Assembly (NCBI GenBank): GCA_021796055.1
Contig: JAJYOS010000229.1
Span: 1-8,564 of the forward strand
Length of the DNA stretch: 8,564 nt
From: Bacteroidota bacterium
GTDB lineage: Bacteria; Bacteroidota; Kryptoniia; Kryptoniales; JAKASW01
Reading direction: 5' to 3'
Both the position numbers and the translations under genes were made by a program. Shown here piece by piece: positions 1 through 6,642 of the stretch (its first letter is position 1; every line of letters starts with the position of its first letter). The notes under the pieces are model-generated. The model had not been told where the DNA came from, ran no database searches, and was given only the letters and a program-made list of their open reading frames with translations.

Positions 1-64
1 CCCGTCTCCCGAGCCACCGGAAATTTTAACTCGTCAATAAGTCCGCAACTTAGAGCAATATCCC

Positions 65-126
65 AAAACAAAAACGAACATCTCCGGGCAGGAATGGAAA
101 GCGTCCCACGGGGAAATGTTCGCTTT
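65..126 (-). terminator. Probable intrinsic terminator downstream of folE
   Basis: In the minus-strand RNA, bases 126-112 pair with 85-71 over 15 positions: 13 Watson-Crick pairs and two G·U wobbles. The loop is about 26 nt and could form a further GGG/CCC pairing (107-105 with 88-86). The 3' arm ends in U residues and runs into another U-rich stretch interrupted by one G (down to about 65). On the plus-strand RNA the two wobble positions become A·C mismatches, so the structure favours minus-strand transcripts. It lies about 70 bases past the folE stop. The long loop is atypical of a strong terminator. Confidence 0.6.
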
Positions 127-195
127 AGGACCGCCGATTAGTTCGGTCCCGGAGCCAGGAAGGCTTCTTGCAGCCAGACCGGCTTCACATGTCAG

Positions 196-852
196 TCACG
201 ACCTTGATTTATTCACAGAGTTCAGAAACAGATCCCTGGAACGCCAGTCGGTGTCAAATACGCCGCGCATCGCGGTTGTAGTAGTGGCAGAGTTTTGTTT
301 CTCGACGCCGCGCATCATCATGCACATGTGGACAGCCTCGATCATCACCGCAACGCCACGCGGGTTAAGTGTCGACTCTATATACTCAGCTATCTGCGTC
401 GTCATCCTCTCCTGCACTTGGAGCCTGCGTGCGACCGCGTCGACGACTCTCGGAAGCTTGCTCAATCCCACGATCTTGCCTGCCGCGAAATACGCGACAT
501 GGACTTTTCCGAAGAAAGGGAGAAGGTGGTGTTCGCAGAGCGAGAAGAACTCTATATCCCGCACCATGACCATTTCATTGTATTCTTCCTCGAAAACCGC
601 GGACCGTAGAATCTCCACTGGGTTCTCTTTGTAGCCGCTTGTGAGGAACTTCCACGCCTTCGCCGCTCTCTCTGGAGTCTTTAGGAGCCCGTTCCGGTTG
701 GGTTCCTCACCTGCTTCAATCAAAAGAAGGTTGTAAGCCTCTTGCAACGGGTCCAAATGGTCGACAGTCTCAATAGCGCCTTTGTCAGTCCTAATTACAC
801 GCGGGCTCAGCGCGTCTTTCCCTCGCGACAGTATCTGTGCAGTGTACGACAT
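196..852 (-). CDS. folE: GTP cyclohydrolase I (FolE, type IA)
   Basis: This 218-residue enzyme should convert GTP to 7,8-dihydroneopterin triphosphate, the first step of folate and other pteridine pathways, in the cytosol. The length is normal for the family. Visible family signatures are the zinc-ligand region FFSLCEHH (C106, H109) and the second zinc cysteine in [11 protein letters not shown] (C177). The segment [23 protein letters not shown] (about 129-151) and the [10 protein letters not shown] segment (about 188-197) line the GTP site. The zinc ligands mark the zinc-dependent FolE type rather than the unrelated FolE2/MptA. The first ATG is supported by AAGGAG at 868-863, 10 bases upstream. 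The gene stands alone: no other folate gene is visible, the upstream spacer is long and a terminator candidate lies downstream. Identification is secure. Which pteridine pathway it feeds cannot be told from here. Confidence 0.97.
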   Translation of the reverse strand: MSYTAQILSRGKDALSPRVIRTDKGAIETVDHLDPLQEAYNLLLIEAGEEPNRNGLLKTPERAAKAWKFLTSGYKENPVEILRSAVFEEEYNEMVMVRDIEFFSLCEHHLLPFFGKVHVAYFAAGKIVGLSKLPRVVDAVARRLQVQERMTTQIAEYIESTLNPRGVAVMIEAVHMCMMMRGVEKQNSATTTTAMRGVFDTDWRSRDLFLNSVNKSRS

Positions 853-862
853 CGTAATTGTA

Positions 863-868
863 CTCCTT
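863..868 (-). promoter_or_regulatory. Ribosome binding site of folE
   Basis: AAGGAG reads on the minus strand 10 bases before the folE ATG at 852. It supports the full-length start, which keeps about 100 residues ahead of the zinc motif as expected for the family. Confidence 0.7.
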
Positions 869-900
869 GATTAGTTCTTCTCTGTTCTACTGAAGTCAGA

Positions 901-925
901 AGCATAACGGCATTCATTCTGTCAA
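901..925 (-). promoter_or_regulatory. Possible folE promoter
   Basis: A perfect TTGACA hexamer lies at 925-920 on the minus strand, about 70 bases before the folE start. The nearest AT-rich -10-like hexamer, TATGCT at 906-901, is only 13 bases away, which is shorter than the usual 16-18. The -35 match is good but the pair is not canonical. Confidence 0.3.
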
Positions 926-1393
926 GACTTGCCGTTTCGCGGCGGCAGATTCTCCGTGAAGCAAATCAACTGCGAAAAGAACGGAAAATATTATGCAAGT
1001 GGCTCAATAATCAATAAAATTTGGCATACACCTTAGCGGCTGACGCCGGAACCGAGAAAATCTCGGAAGCGGAAAGGTAAGGATCGGAACCTAACACCCC
1101 ACTACCTCTGCAAAGATCCGGACCCGAGCGGCAAGACAGATAGAACCGGACAGACTCCGGCCATGTAAATGGTTCTTCAATTTGCACCTCATCCTTGATA
1201 TTACGCACCGCATTTCTCGCTCAACCGAGAAGCAGTGGTTAGAAACTCAATCGTACTATAACTATCGGACTTACGGTTTGTAACTTTAGGATCCGGCGGG
1301 GTAAATATTAATAGAATAAACAGGGGAGAATTACACGGTGGGATTCATAAGACGCAACTTCGCCCCATGAATGGACGACAAATCACAGCTAAT

Positions 1394-2788
1394 TTAGCCG
1401 GGCTTACCATTTTGTTCCATCCTCACCTTGAAAGGAGGTGCGGTGTAACCATCTTCGAGGAACTTGTCGGGCATTGTGGTTCGGTTGCCATCCCTAATCG
1501 AATAGTAATGAGGCGATGCTATCTCGACTCCCGCTTCGAAGAACTTATCCTGTATATTTTGATGCAGCGCGGAATAAATGAACTGCATCATCGAAGGAGA
1601 ATTTGTATATGCGTTGATCTGGTACGAGACATAAAAGTCGTCAAGCGCCGTCTGAAGGACAAAAGGCTGCGGGTAATGAAGCACATTTTCCGTGGCAAGC
1701 GCCGCCGCAATCAGAAGCTCGTGTACTTTCGGCCATGGGGCATCATAACCGATCGTCACACTCGTGTAAAGGATAAGAGGATTCCCGTCACGGACGATCG
1801 CCGTATAGTTCGTTACGTGACCGCTGAGGACGAGCGAGTTCGGCATCGTAATCTCCTCGTTCTTAACGGTCTTAATCCTGGTTATGAGAAAATTGTGCTC
1901 GATTATATCGCCGGTTATGTCATTTATTTTAACCCTGTCCCCTACCTTGAATGACCTCATGTAAGTAATGACGACACCGGCAATAATGTTCGATATGGCC
2001 GATGAAGAGCCAAGTGACAGAAGGACCGCGAGGAATATCGAAACCCCTTTCGCCGCCGCGCTCTCTGAACCAGGGAGATAGGGGAATATGATCACAAGCA
2101 CGAAGACTATGAGAAGGAAGGTGGCAATTCTGAATGTCGGCTTCGCCCATTCCTCAGGGAAACCCGGGATCGTTATCGTCTTATCCTCAATTTTCGAGAA
2201 GATCAGCTTCATCAATTTGAGGACGTAACGCGCGACCACGACAACGACGGCAATGTAAAATACATTAGGAAGATATGAGATGACCGCCTTCGCGATGCCG
2301 ACGAGCGGGCTAAGCACGTACCCCAGTAATTTCTGGGCGACCAGTTCAGTCCAGACAAACAGGCTGAAAGCGAGCGTGAGGTACAAGTAAACAAGAAAGA
2401 TGATTACGGCCCAACGAAGAATTCTTACGGATTTGAACGCGATAGTTGCAAGCTGATCGGCCGAGACGAGCTCAAGATTCTTTATCCTGACGGACCGTAT
2501 GATCACGCCGCGATTTCTTCTGACGAAGCCATGCAACCTGATTGTAAACCGATTTAGAAACCGTATCAAGAACACCAGGAGAAAAGTAAGAAGTATGAAG
2601 AGAGCGCCGTGCAGGAGTATGTAATCAAGCTTTGAAGGTTGTGAAAATATGGAATCGAATCCCTTACTGATAACGCCGACTACCGAGTCCGCAGCGGACC
2701 CAACGGTGTCACCCTTTACGCTGTCGCCTCGGAATGAGCCGGAGCCTAAGGCGGTTAAAACGTACCCCATGAACAAATCTGATTTCAT
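1394..2788 (-). CDS. MscS-family mechanosensitive ion channel
   Basis: This 464-residue membrane protein is predicted to open under membrane tension and release ions and solutes on osmotic downshock. Hydrophobic segments lie near residues 56-77, 121-146, 168-195, 219-238 and 246-278. The last resembles the pore-lining TM3 of MscS, with LGSSSAISNIIAGVVITYMR leading into SFKVGDRVKI. That opens the cytoplasmic beta domain, which carries the family motif ITMPNSLVLSGHVTNYT (about 313-329). The alpha/beta C-terminal domain follows, to about residue 430. Classical MscS has three helices and about 286 residues, so this is an extended member with extra N-terminal helices. I chose the ATG at 2788, whose A overlaps the antiporter stop as ATGA and which has GAGG 9 bases upstream. 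The frame extends 22 codons further to 2854, but those lie inside the antiporter gene. Family assignment is firm; the conducted ion and gating threshold are unknown. Confidence 0.92.
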   Translation of the reverse strand: MKSDLFMGYVLTALGSGSFRGDSVKGDTVGSAADSVVGVISKGFDSIFSQPSKLDYILLHGALFILLTFLLVFLIRFLNRFTIRLHGFVRRNRGVIIRSVRIKNLELVSADQLATIAFKSVRILRWAVIIFLVYLYLTLAFSLFVWTELVAQKLLGYVLSPLVGIAKAVISYLPNVFYIAVVVVVARYVLKLMKLIFSKIEDKTITIPGFPEEWAKPTFRIATFLLIVFVLVIIFPYLPGSESAAAKGVSIFLAVLLSLGSSSAISNIIAGVVITYMRSFKVGDRVKINDITGDIIEHNFLITRIKTVKNEEITMPNSLVLSGHVTNYTAIVRDGNPLILYTSVTIGYDAPWPKVHELLIAAALATENVLHYPQPFVLQTALDDFYVSYQINAYTNSPSMMQFIYSALHQNIQDKFFEAGVEIASPHYYSIRDGNRTTMPDKFLEDGYTAPPFKVRMEQNGKPG

Positions 2789-4143
2789 TCGGCAATACCT
2801 CGAGCGGTTTTTTGTTTGATCCTGATTCTCTTCTCTGCGCGGGCAATGGACCACTTCAGAAGAGGCGGCGTCACGAACGTAGTCACGATAACCATTATAA
2901 CAATGGCGGAGAAAATATCGTCATTGATCACGCCGAGCCCCTTGCCGATGCTCGCGAAGATCAAGCCCACTTCCCCCCGAGGTATCATTCCCAATCCGAC
3001 AGTCACGCGGTCGACATCCTTTTCCCTTACCACCAGTCCGCAAGCCTGCTTGCCTATAAAAGCGACCACGATAAGTCCAGCGGAAATTCCGAGTATAGAA
3101 GGTATAAGAAAGCTTTCGACCCGGACCTGGATTCCCATGAGCACAAAAAAAACCGGAACAAATATGATGGCAATCGGTTGGATCAGGCTCTTGATGGTGG
3201 TGTTGCTGCCAAACTCCTTAAAATGTATTTCCTCAAGTATTAGCCCTGCTGCAAATGCGCCTACGATGGAGGCAAGGCCCGCCTCGCTGGCAAGCGCCGA
3301 CAGCCCGAAGCAGAACAGGATCGCCGTAATGAGCATCAGACCCTGCGTTCTGAATTTCGCCGCGACTTTCATGAGCTTCGGTATGATATATGTTCCGATG
3401 ATGATAGCCCCGACCAGGAAACCAACCGCGATCAACGTCAGCTTGGCGATCTCCATGAAAGATAGATCCGTTCCCATCTCCGCCGAAGAAACTATTGCAG
3501 AGACCGTCGCGAGGATAATCAATCCGAGGACGTCATCGATAACGGCGGCGCCGAGCACTATTCTTGCCTCCGGTATCTGAATCTTCCCCATGTCCTGGAA
3601 AACACGCGCAGTGATCCCGACACTGGTGGCGCAAAGCGTCGCGCCGATGAATAAATGAATATTATGAATATTGAAGTTCGGGGAAATCGCCAGTATTTCC
3701 TTCGGGACCTTCGTCACGAAGATTGTCGAGACGAAATAGCCCAGCACGAACGGAAGGACGACTCCTATCACGGCAACCAGGAAAGAAGAGAAACCCACGC
3801 GTCTCATATCCTTCACGCTTGATTCGAGCCCAACTTCGAAAAGGAGTATTATTATTCCAATCTTTGCGAGAATGTCGATGGCGATCGCCGCGTGATCGGT
3901 CAAGACATTCGCGCGCAGTGCCTCGAAGAAGGTCCATCCACTGTCCAAGAGCACGAGGTTGCCGAGAACAACGCCGGCAATCAGCTCGCCGAGCACCGCC
4001 GGTTGACCGATCCTTTCAAAAAGCTCCGCGCCAAGTTTCGCCGCGACAAGCATGACAACAAGATAGACGAGCACCTTCACGACGGGATCAGCTCCAGCCA
4101 CCATGGCAGCCGCACTGAACGCCGGCGCGTTCACGAATGTCAT
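2785..4143 (-). CDS. Cation:proton antiporter, CPA2 family (Na+/H+ or K+/H+)
   Basis: This 452-residue integral membrane protein has about 12 hydrophobic segments and should exchange Na+ or K+ for protons at the cytoplasmic membrane. Family marks in order are IGQPAVLGELIAGVVLGN (about 45-62), LLFEVGLES (100-108), the discontinuous-helix motif ATSVGITARVFQD (172-184), VIDDVLGLI with two adjacent aspartates (D203, D204), and IPRGEVGLIFASIGKGLG (387-404). The Asp-Asp pair is the ion-binding motif of electrogenic NapA/NhaA-type exchangers. The protein ends just after the transporter domain, so the RCK/TrkA-N nucleotide-binding domain of KefB/KefC is absent. The ATG at 4143 is preferred over the one at 4158 because GGGAGG (4156-4151) sits 7 bases before it, and that site would otherwise lie inside the coding sequence. 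The stop overlaps the mscS start by 4 bases. Ion preference cannot be read from sequence alone. Confidence 0.93.
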   Translation of the reverse strand: MTFVNAPAFSAAAMVAGADPVVKVLVYLVVMLVAAKLGAELFERIGQPAVLGELIAGVVLGNLVLLDSGWTFFEALRANVLTDHAAIAIDILAKIGIIILLFEVGLESSVKDMRRVGFSSFLVAVIGVVLPFVLGYFVSTIFVTKVPKEILAISPNFNIHNIHLFIGATLCATSVGITARVFQDMGKIQIPEARIVLGAAVIDDVLGLIILATVSAIVSSAEMGTDLSFMEIAKLTLIAVGFLVGAIIIGTYIIPKLMKVAAKFRTQGLMLITAILFCFGLSALASEAGLASIVGAFAAGLILEEIHFKEFGSNTTIKSLIQPIAIIFVPVFFVLMGIQVRVESFLIPSILGISAGLIVVAFIGKQACGLVVREKDVDRVTVGLGMIPRGEVGLIFASIGKGLGVINDDIFSAIVIMVIVTTFVTPPLLKWSIARAEKRIRIKQKTARGIAE

Positions 4144-4150
4144 ACTGATT

Positions 4151-4156
4151 CCTCCC
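4151..4156 (-). promoter_or_regulatory. Ribosome binding site deciding the antiporter start
   Basis: GGGAGG on the minus strand lies 7 bases before the ATG at 4143 and directly follows the AT of an in-frame ATG at 4158. Only the downstream ATG can use it, so the protein begins MTFVNAPAF. Confidence 0.75.
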
Positions 4157-4426
4157 ATGTCTGCAAATTAAACAGAACTGTTAGGAGAGACAAGCGAGGG
4201 AGGCGCGGATTTTATACTTGAGGAGGTAGTAGTAAAATAACGACAACACGAATGGCACAGGCAAAGCCCACCGAGTGCGAAAGGCTTGGTTGGGTGATAC
4301 TAGCGCGCTCGGGATCAGAAGAGATTAATTGCACGATTCGTGATTGAGATATAAAATTTAAGCGCGTACCATGGTAAAGCAGGCGTTCATCTCTTACGGG
4401 CGAAGGAGATCTCGAAGCGTGCAGAT

Positions 4427-5200
4427 CTAAACGCCGGCAGCCTTCACGAAAGCAGCCAGCCGTTTGGGATCGACAGGGCTCGAAGTAACGCCGTCTTTCT
4501 TTATCGAAGTTCCAACTATCACGTTGTTCGCGTACTTAAGAAGTAAGTTCACATTGGAGCTGTTGGCTCCGCTCCCTATCACGATGTTTGCCTCCTTAAA
4601 CTCGCGGCGCAATTGTCTAAGCTGCTCCATGTCCACAGCCTGTCCCGTACGCGAACCGCTTATCACAAGCGCGTCGGCAAGCCCTCTTTCAAGCGCGTCG
4701 GCGGCCTGTACTTTTATGTCGTAGTCGCCGATCTGAGCGGAGTGCTTGACATCGATGTCGGCAAGTATTTGAACCGATGAGTTGAGGTTTTTTCTCAGCC
4801 GAAGTGTCTGATATGCTTTCCCCTGGATTATTCCTTGATCGGCTACAACCGCGCCGACATGAACATTTACACGAATGAAACCGGCACCGGTAACGTAAGC
4901 GATGCTTAACGCCGACTCCGCGTCGTTGCGCAGCACATTCAGACCGAAATAGATGTCAGGAAACTCACGCTTAAGCTCCACGGCGGCACGGGTCATCGCT
5001 GCCACGGTAACCGGTTCGACTGTTCCGGCAGAAAACGGAACGTCCCCGAAATTCTCTATGATTACTCCTTCGACGCCACCTTCATGATACGCCTTGCAAT
5101 CTTCGATCGCGTGCGTGAGCACGCCGTCAATAGAGCCGCCATATCCAGGGGAACCGGGGAGAGGAAGGAGGTGGACTACTCCAATAACTTTTGGAAGCAA
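4427..5200 (-). CDS. BtpA/SgcQ-family TIM-barrel protein
   Basis: This 257-residue soluble protein matches the BtpA/SgcQ family, named after the cyanobacterial photosystem I biogenesis factor BtpA and E. coli SgcQ. Most members come from non-photosynthetic microbes and have no established reaction. Recognisable family segments are VIGVVHLLPLPGSPGYGGS (5-23), EGVIIENFGDVPF (44-56), the FIRVNVHVGAVVADQG stretch (108-123), ILADIDVKHS (145-154), LVISGSRTGQAVD (178-190) and the terminal barrel motifs IVIGSGANSSNV and VIVGTSIKKDG. The length is normal. The start is TTG at 5200, with AGGA at 5209-5206; no ATG or GTG lies close upstream, and the family's N-terminal strand begins only four residues in. 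It follows the small membrane peptide gene by 7 bases and is the last gene of the ackA cluster. A role in photosynthesis is not implied. The family call is firm; the function is unknown. Confidence 0.88.
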   Translation of the reverse strand: MLPKVIGVVHLLPLPGSPGYGGSIDGVLTHAIEDCKAYHEGGVEGVIIENFGDVPFSAGTVEPVTVAAMTRAAVELKREFPDIYFGLNVLRNDAESALSIAYVTGAGFIRVNVHVGAVVADQGIIQGKAYQTLRLRKNLNSSVQILADIDVKHSAQIGDYDIKVQAADALERGLADALVISGSRTGQAVDMEQLRQLRREFKEANIVIGSGANSSNVNLLLKYANNVIVGTSIKKDGVTSSPVDPKRLAAFVKAAGV

Positions 5201-5205
5201 TGAAG

Positions 5206-5209
5206 TCCT
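5206..5209 (-). promoter_or_regulatory. Ribosome binding site of the TTG-started btpA-like gene
   Basis: AGGA lies 5 bases before the TTG and shares bases with the TAG stop of the preceding small gene (5210-5208). This arrangement is typical of translational coupling, in which a terminating ribosome restarts nearby. Confidence 0.5.
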
Positions 5210-5357
5210 ACTCGTGCTGAAGCAGCTGAGACTCGACGTCTTCCGACGTCAGGTCTTCTTTTTCTTGGAACTGCAGTTCTTCGACCGTCTTGATGACGAC
5301 GTAAGCGACACCAGCCGCGATAGCGGCCGCGCTAACCAGCAGAATCAACTTTTTCAT
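5208..5357 (-). CDS. Small single-helix membrane or exported peptide, unknown function
   Basis: I do not recognise this 49-residue protein. It begins MKKLILLVSAAAIAAGVAYV, a basic N-terminus followed by one hydrophobic segment (about 4-22) that could be a membrane anchor or an uncleaved signal sequence. A lysine and a strongly acidic, charged tail rich in Glu, Asp and Gln follow, ending LLQHE. No lipoprotein-type cysteine is present. An excellent ribosome binding site, GGGGAGG at 5370-5364, lies 6 bases before the ATG, the best-matched site in the cluster. The start lies 26 bases inside the 3' end of ackA and the stop is 7 bases from the btpA-like start. The strong site, sensible topology and tight spacing argue for a real gene despite its size. 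A protein of this shape could be a membrane-tethered accessory factor for a neighbour; that is inference only. Confidence 0.72.
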   Translation of the reverse strand: MKKLILLVSAAAIAAGVAYVVIKTVEELQFQEKEDLTSEDVESQLLQHE

Positions 5358-6615
5358 TTCTTACCTCCCCGGAAGCTTTTCCGTCTCCCCCATGTCCGGC
5401 AGCGGACGACGGGTGCGAGGCGGCGTCTACAATTCTCATCGTATCGAGAGCGATAACGAGTTCCTCGTTAGTCGGCAAGGCGAACACTTTTACCCTGGAA
5501 GAATCGGAACTGATCACCTTCTCCTTATCGGCGGAGTTATTCTTCTCCGCATCGATGCTGACACCGAGAAATTCGAGTCCCTTGCAACTTTCCGCGCGGA
5601 CGTCGGGACTATTCTCTCCGATTCCCCCCGTAAACACAATCGCGTCCACGCCGCCCATTGCGGCCGCGTAGGAACCTATATATTTCTTAATTCTGTAAGT
5701 GAAGACTTCAAAAGCGAGTTCGGCCTGTTTGTTCCCCGCCTTCTTCTCAGAAATGATTTCCCTCATGTCGCTCGTAAGCCCCGAAATGCCGAGCAGGCCG
5801 CTGTGTTTATTAAGAAGCGTGTTTGCCTCCGCAAGCGACAATCCTTCTCTTCCCACTATGTGCAGAATGATCTGCGGATCTAGGTCGCCGCTTCTGGTTC
5901 CCATTAACAATCCTTCAAGCGGAGTGAATCCCATCGAAGTGTCGACCGACACTCCGCCATTAACCGCGGCCATGCTGCAACCATTTCCAAGGTGAGCGGT
6001 GATTATCTTAAGTTTCTCGATCGGTTTCCCGAGAAGCTCCGCCGCTCTTTGAGACACGTAGAAGTGAGAGGTGCCGTGGAATCCGTAGCGCCGGATCTTA
6101 TAGCGTCGATAAAGGAGATACGGTATGCCGTAGAGGAACGCGTAAGGAGGCATCTTTTGGTGAAAGGCCGTATCAAAAACGGCAACCTGTGGAGTACCCG
6201 GAAGATGTTTTAGGACAGCCTGGATACCACGAAGGTTATGCGGGTTGTGCAGCGGCGCAAGCTCGATATTCTCACGAACATCGTCCATCACCTTTTCGTC
6301 TATGAGCACGCTTTCGGAAAAGCTTTCACCCCCGTGGACCACGCGATGCCCCACGGCATCGATCTCAGACTTATCTTTAATGACACCGTGGTTCTTGCTC
6401 AATAGAACGGCTAACACATACTCAATGGCAGTCTGATGGTCCAGTACTTCGGCGCTAATCTTGACTTTATCGCCGTCGTACCTTTCATGAGTTACCACCG
6501 AATCGCTCATCCCCACGCGGTCTATCAACCCCTTCGCCAGAACAGTCTGGTCTTTAAGGTCTATGAACTGATATTTTACGGAGGAACTTCCGGAATTTAA
6601 AACGAGGACTTTCAT
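5332..6615 (-). CDS. ackA: Acetate kinase
   Basis: The enzyme interconverts acetyl phosphate plus ADP with acetate plus ATP in the cytosol and usually supplies ATP in fermentation. With the ATG at 6615 the known catalytic residues fall on exactly the positions I recall for the Methanosarcina enzyme: N7 (VLNSGSSSVKY), R91 (GHRVVHGGE), D148 (FDTAFH), H180 (GFHGTSH), H208 (AHLGNG), R241 (GTRSGDLDP) and E384 (PTNEELVIA). GGIGENS (330-336) is also present. That register favours 6615 over the in-frame ATG at 6633, which would add six residues (MKKKDE) and lacks a good binding site. The catalytic part ends near residue 400; a further 27 residues rich in Gly, Ser, Ala and charge form an unusual tail, giving 427 in all. 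It sits 27 bases after the dehydrogenase stop and overlaps the next small gene by 26 bases. No phosphotransacetylase gene is visible here. Confidence 0.97.
   Translation of the reverse strand: MKVLVLNSGSSSVKYQFIDLKDQTVLAKGLIDRVGMSDSVVTHERYDGDKVKISAEVLDHQTAIEYVLAVLLSKNHGVIKDKSEIDAVGHRVVHGGESFSESVLIDEKVMDDVRENIELAPLHNPHNLRGIQAVLKHLPGTPQVAVFDTAFHQKMPPYAFLYGIPYLLYRRYKIRRYGFHGTSHFYVSQRAAELLGKPIEKLKIITAHLGNGCSMAAVNGGVSVDTSMGFTPLEGLLMGTRSGDLDPQIILHIVGREGLSLAEANTLLNKHSGLLGISGLTSDMREIISEKKAGNKQAELAFEVFTYRIKKYIGSYAAAMGGVDAIVFTGGIGENSPDVRAESCKGLEFLGVSIDAEKNNSADKEKVISSDSSRVKVFALPTNEELVIALDTMRIVDAASHPSSAAGHGGDGKASGEVRNEKVDSAG
5364..5370 (-). promoter_or_regulatory. Strong ribosome binding site of the small membrane peptide
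   Basis: GGGGAGG reads on the minus strand 6 bases before the ATG at 5357. It lies inside the codons for the AckA C-terminal tail, so its presence is not explained by the ackA gene itself. Confidence 0.75.
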
Positions 6616-6642
6616 TTCATCTTTCTTCTTCATGAAAGAAGA

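Larger units (their letters stand above)
853..1393. other. Intergenic region without a convincing gene
   Basis: These 541 bases separate mscS from folE. A GTG-initiated 65-codon minus-strand frame (1011-1208) crosses the region, but it lacks a good ribosome binding site and recognisable domains, so I do not call it. Short inverted repeats occur: CCGAGA/TCTCGG at 1052-1066 with a 3-base loop, GGATC/GATCC at 1081-1119, and AGAACC/GGTTCT at 1142-1176 enclosing CCGGA/TCCGG. None is followed by a T-run. The folE leader and a possible promoter occupy the left part. No tRNA was recognised. Confidence 0.6.

Noticed and set aside
116..634. A plus-strand frame of 172 codons opposite folE
   Set aside because: It is antisense to FolE, whose catalytic motifs are intact, and its product has no recognisable features.
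1070..1110. A tRNA T-arm-like element on the minus strand (GTTAGG-TTCCGAT-CCTTAC)
   Set aside because: The stem has a mismatch, the loop departs from TTCRANN, and no matching acceptor, D or anticodon arms are found at tRNA spacing.
1011..1208. A 65-codon minus-strand frame with a GTG start in the folE-mscS spacer
   Set aside because: It has no clear ribosome binding site and no recognisable domain or plausible topology, and it is within the length expected by chance. It is kept only as a possible decayed remnant.
1367..1954. A long plus-strand frame opposite the mscS C-terminus (195 codons)
   Set aside because: It lies opposite a clear family-matching gene, is rich in Arg and His in the way antisense shadows are, and shows no domain.
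2789..2854. N-terminal extension of the MscS protein starting at 2854
   Set aside because: The 22 extra residues are polar and basic and lie within the antiporter gene. The ATG at 2788 has GAGG at good spacing and forms a typical ATGA overlap.
4211..4216. TATAAA as a -10 box for the antiporter gene
   Set aside because: No acceptable -35 hexamer lies 16-18 bases upstream, and a single AT-rich hexamer is weak evidence.
4244..4300. AAGCC/GGCTT inverted repeat as a terminator for the btpA-like gene
   Set aside because: The stem is only 5 bp with a 14-base loop and no following T-run on the minus strand.
4427..5200. Photosynthesis function inferred from the BtpA name
   Set aside because: The family is widespread in non-photosynthetic microbes, and no photosystem or pigment gene is present in the window.
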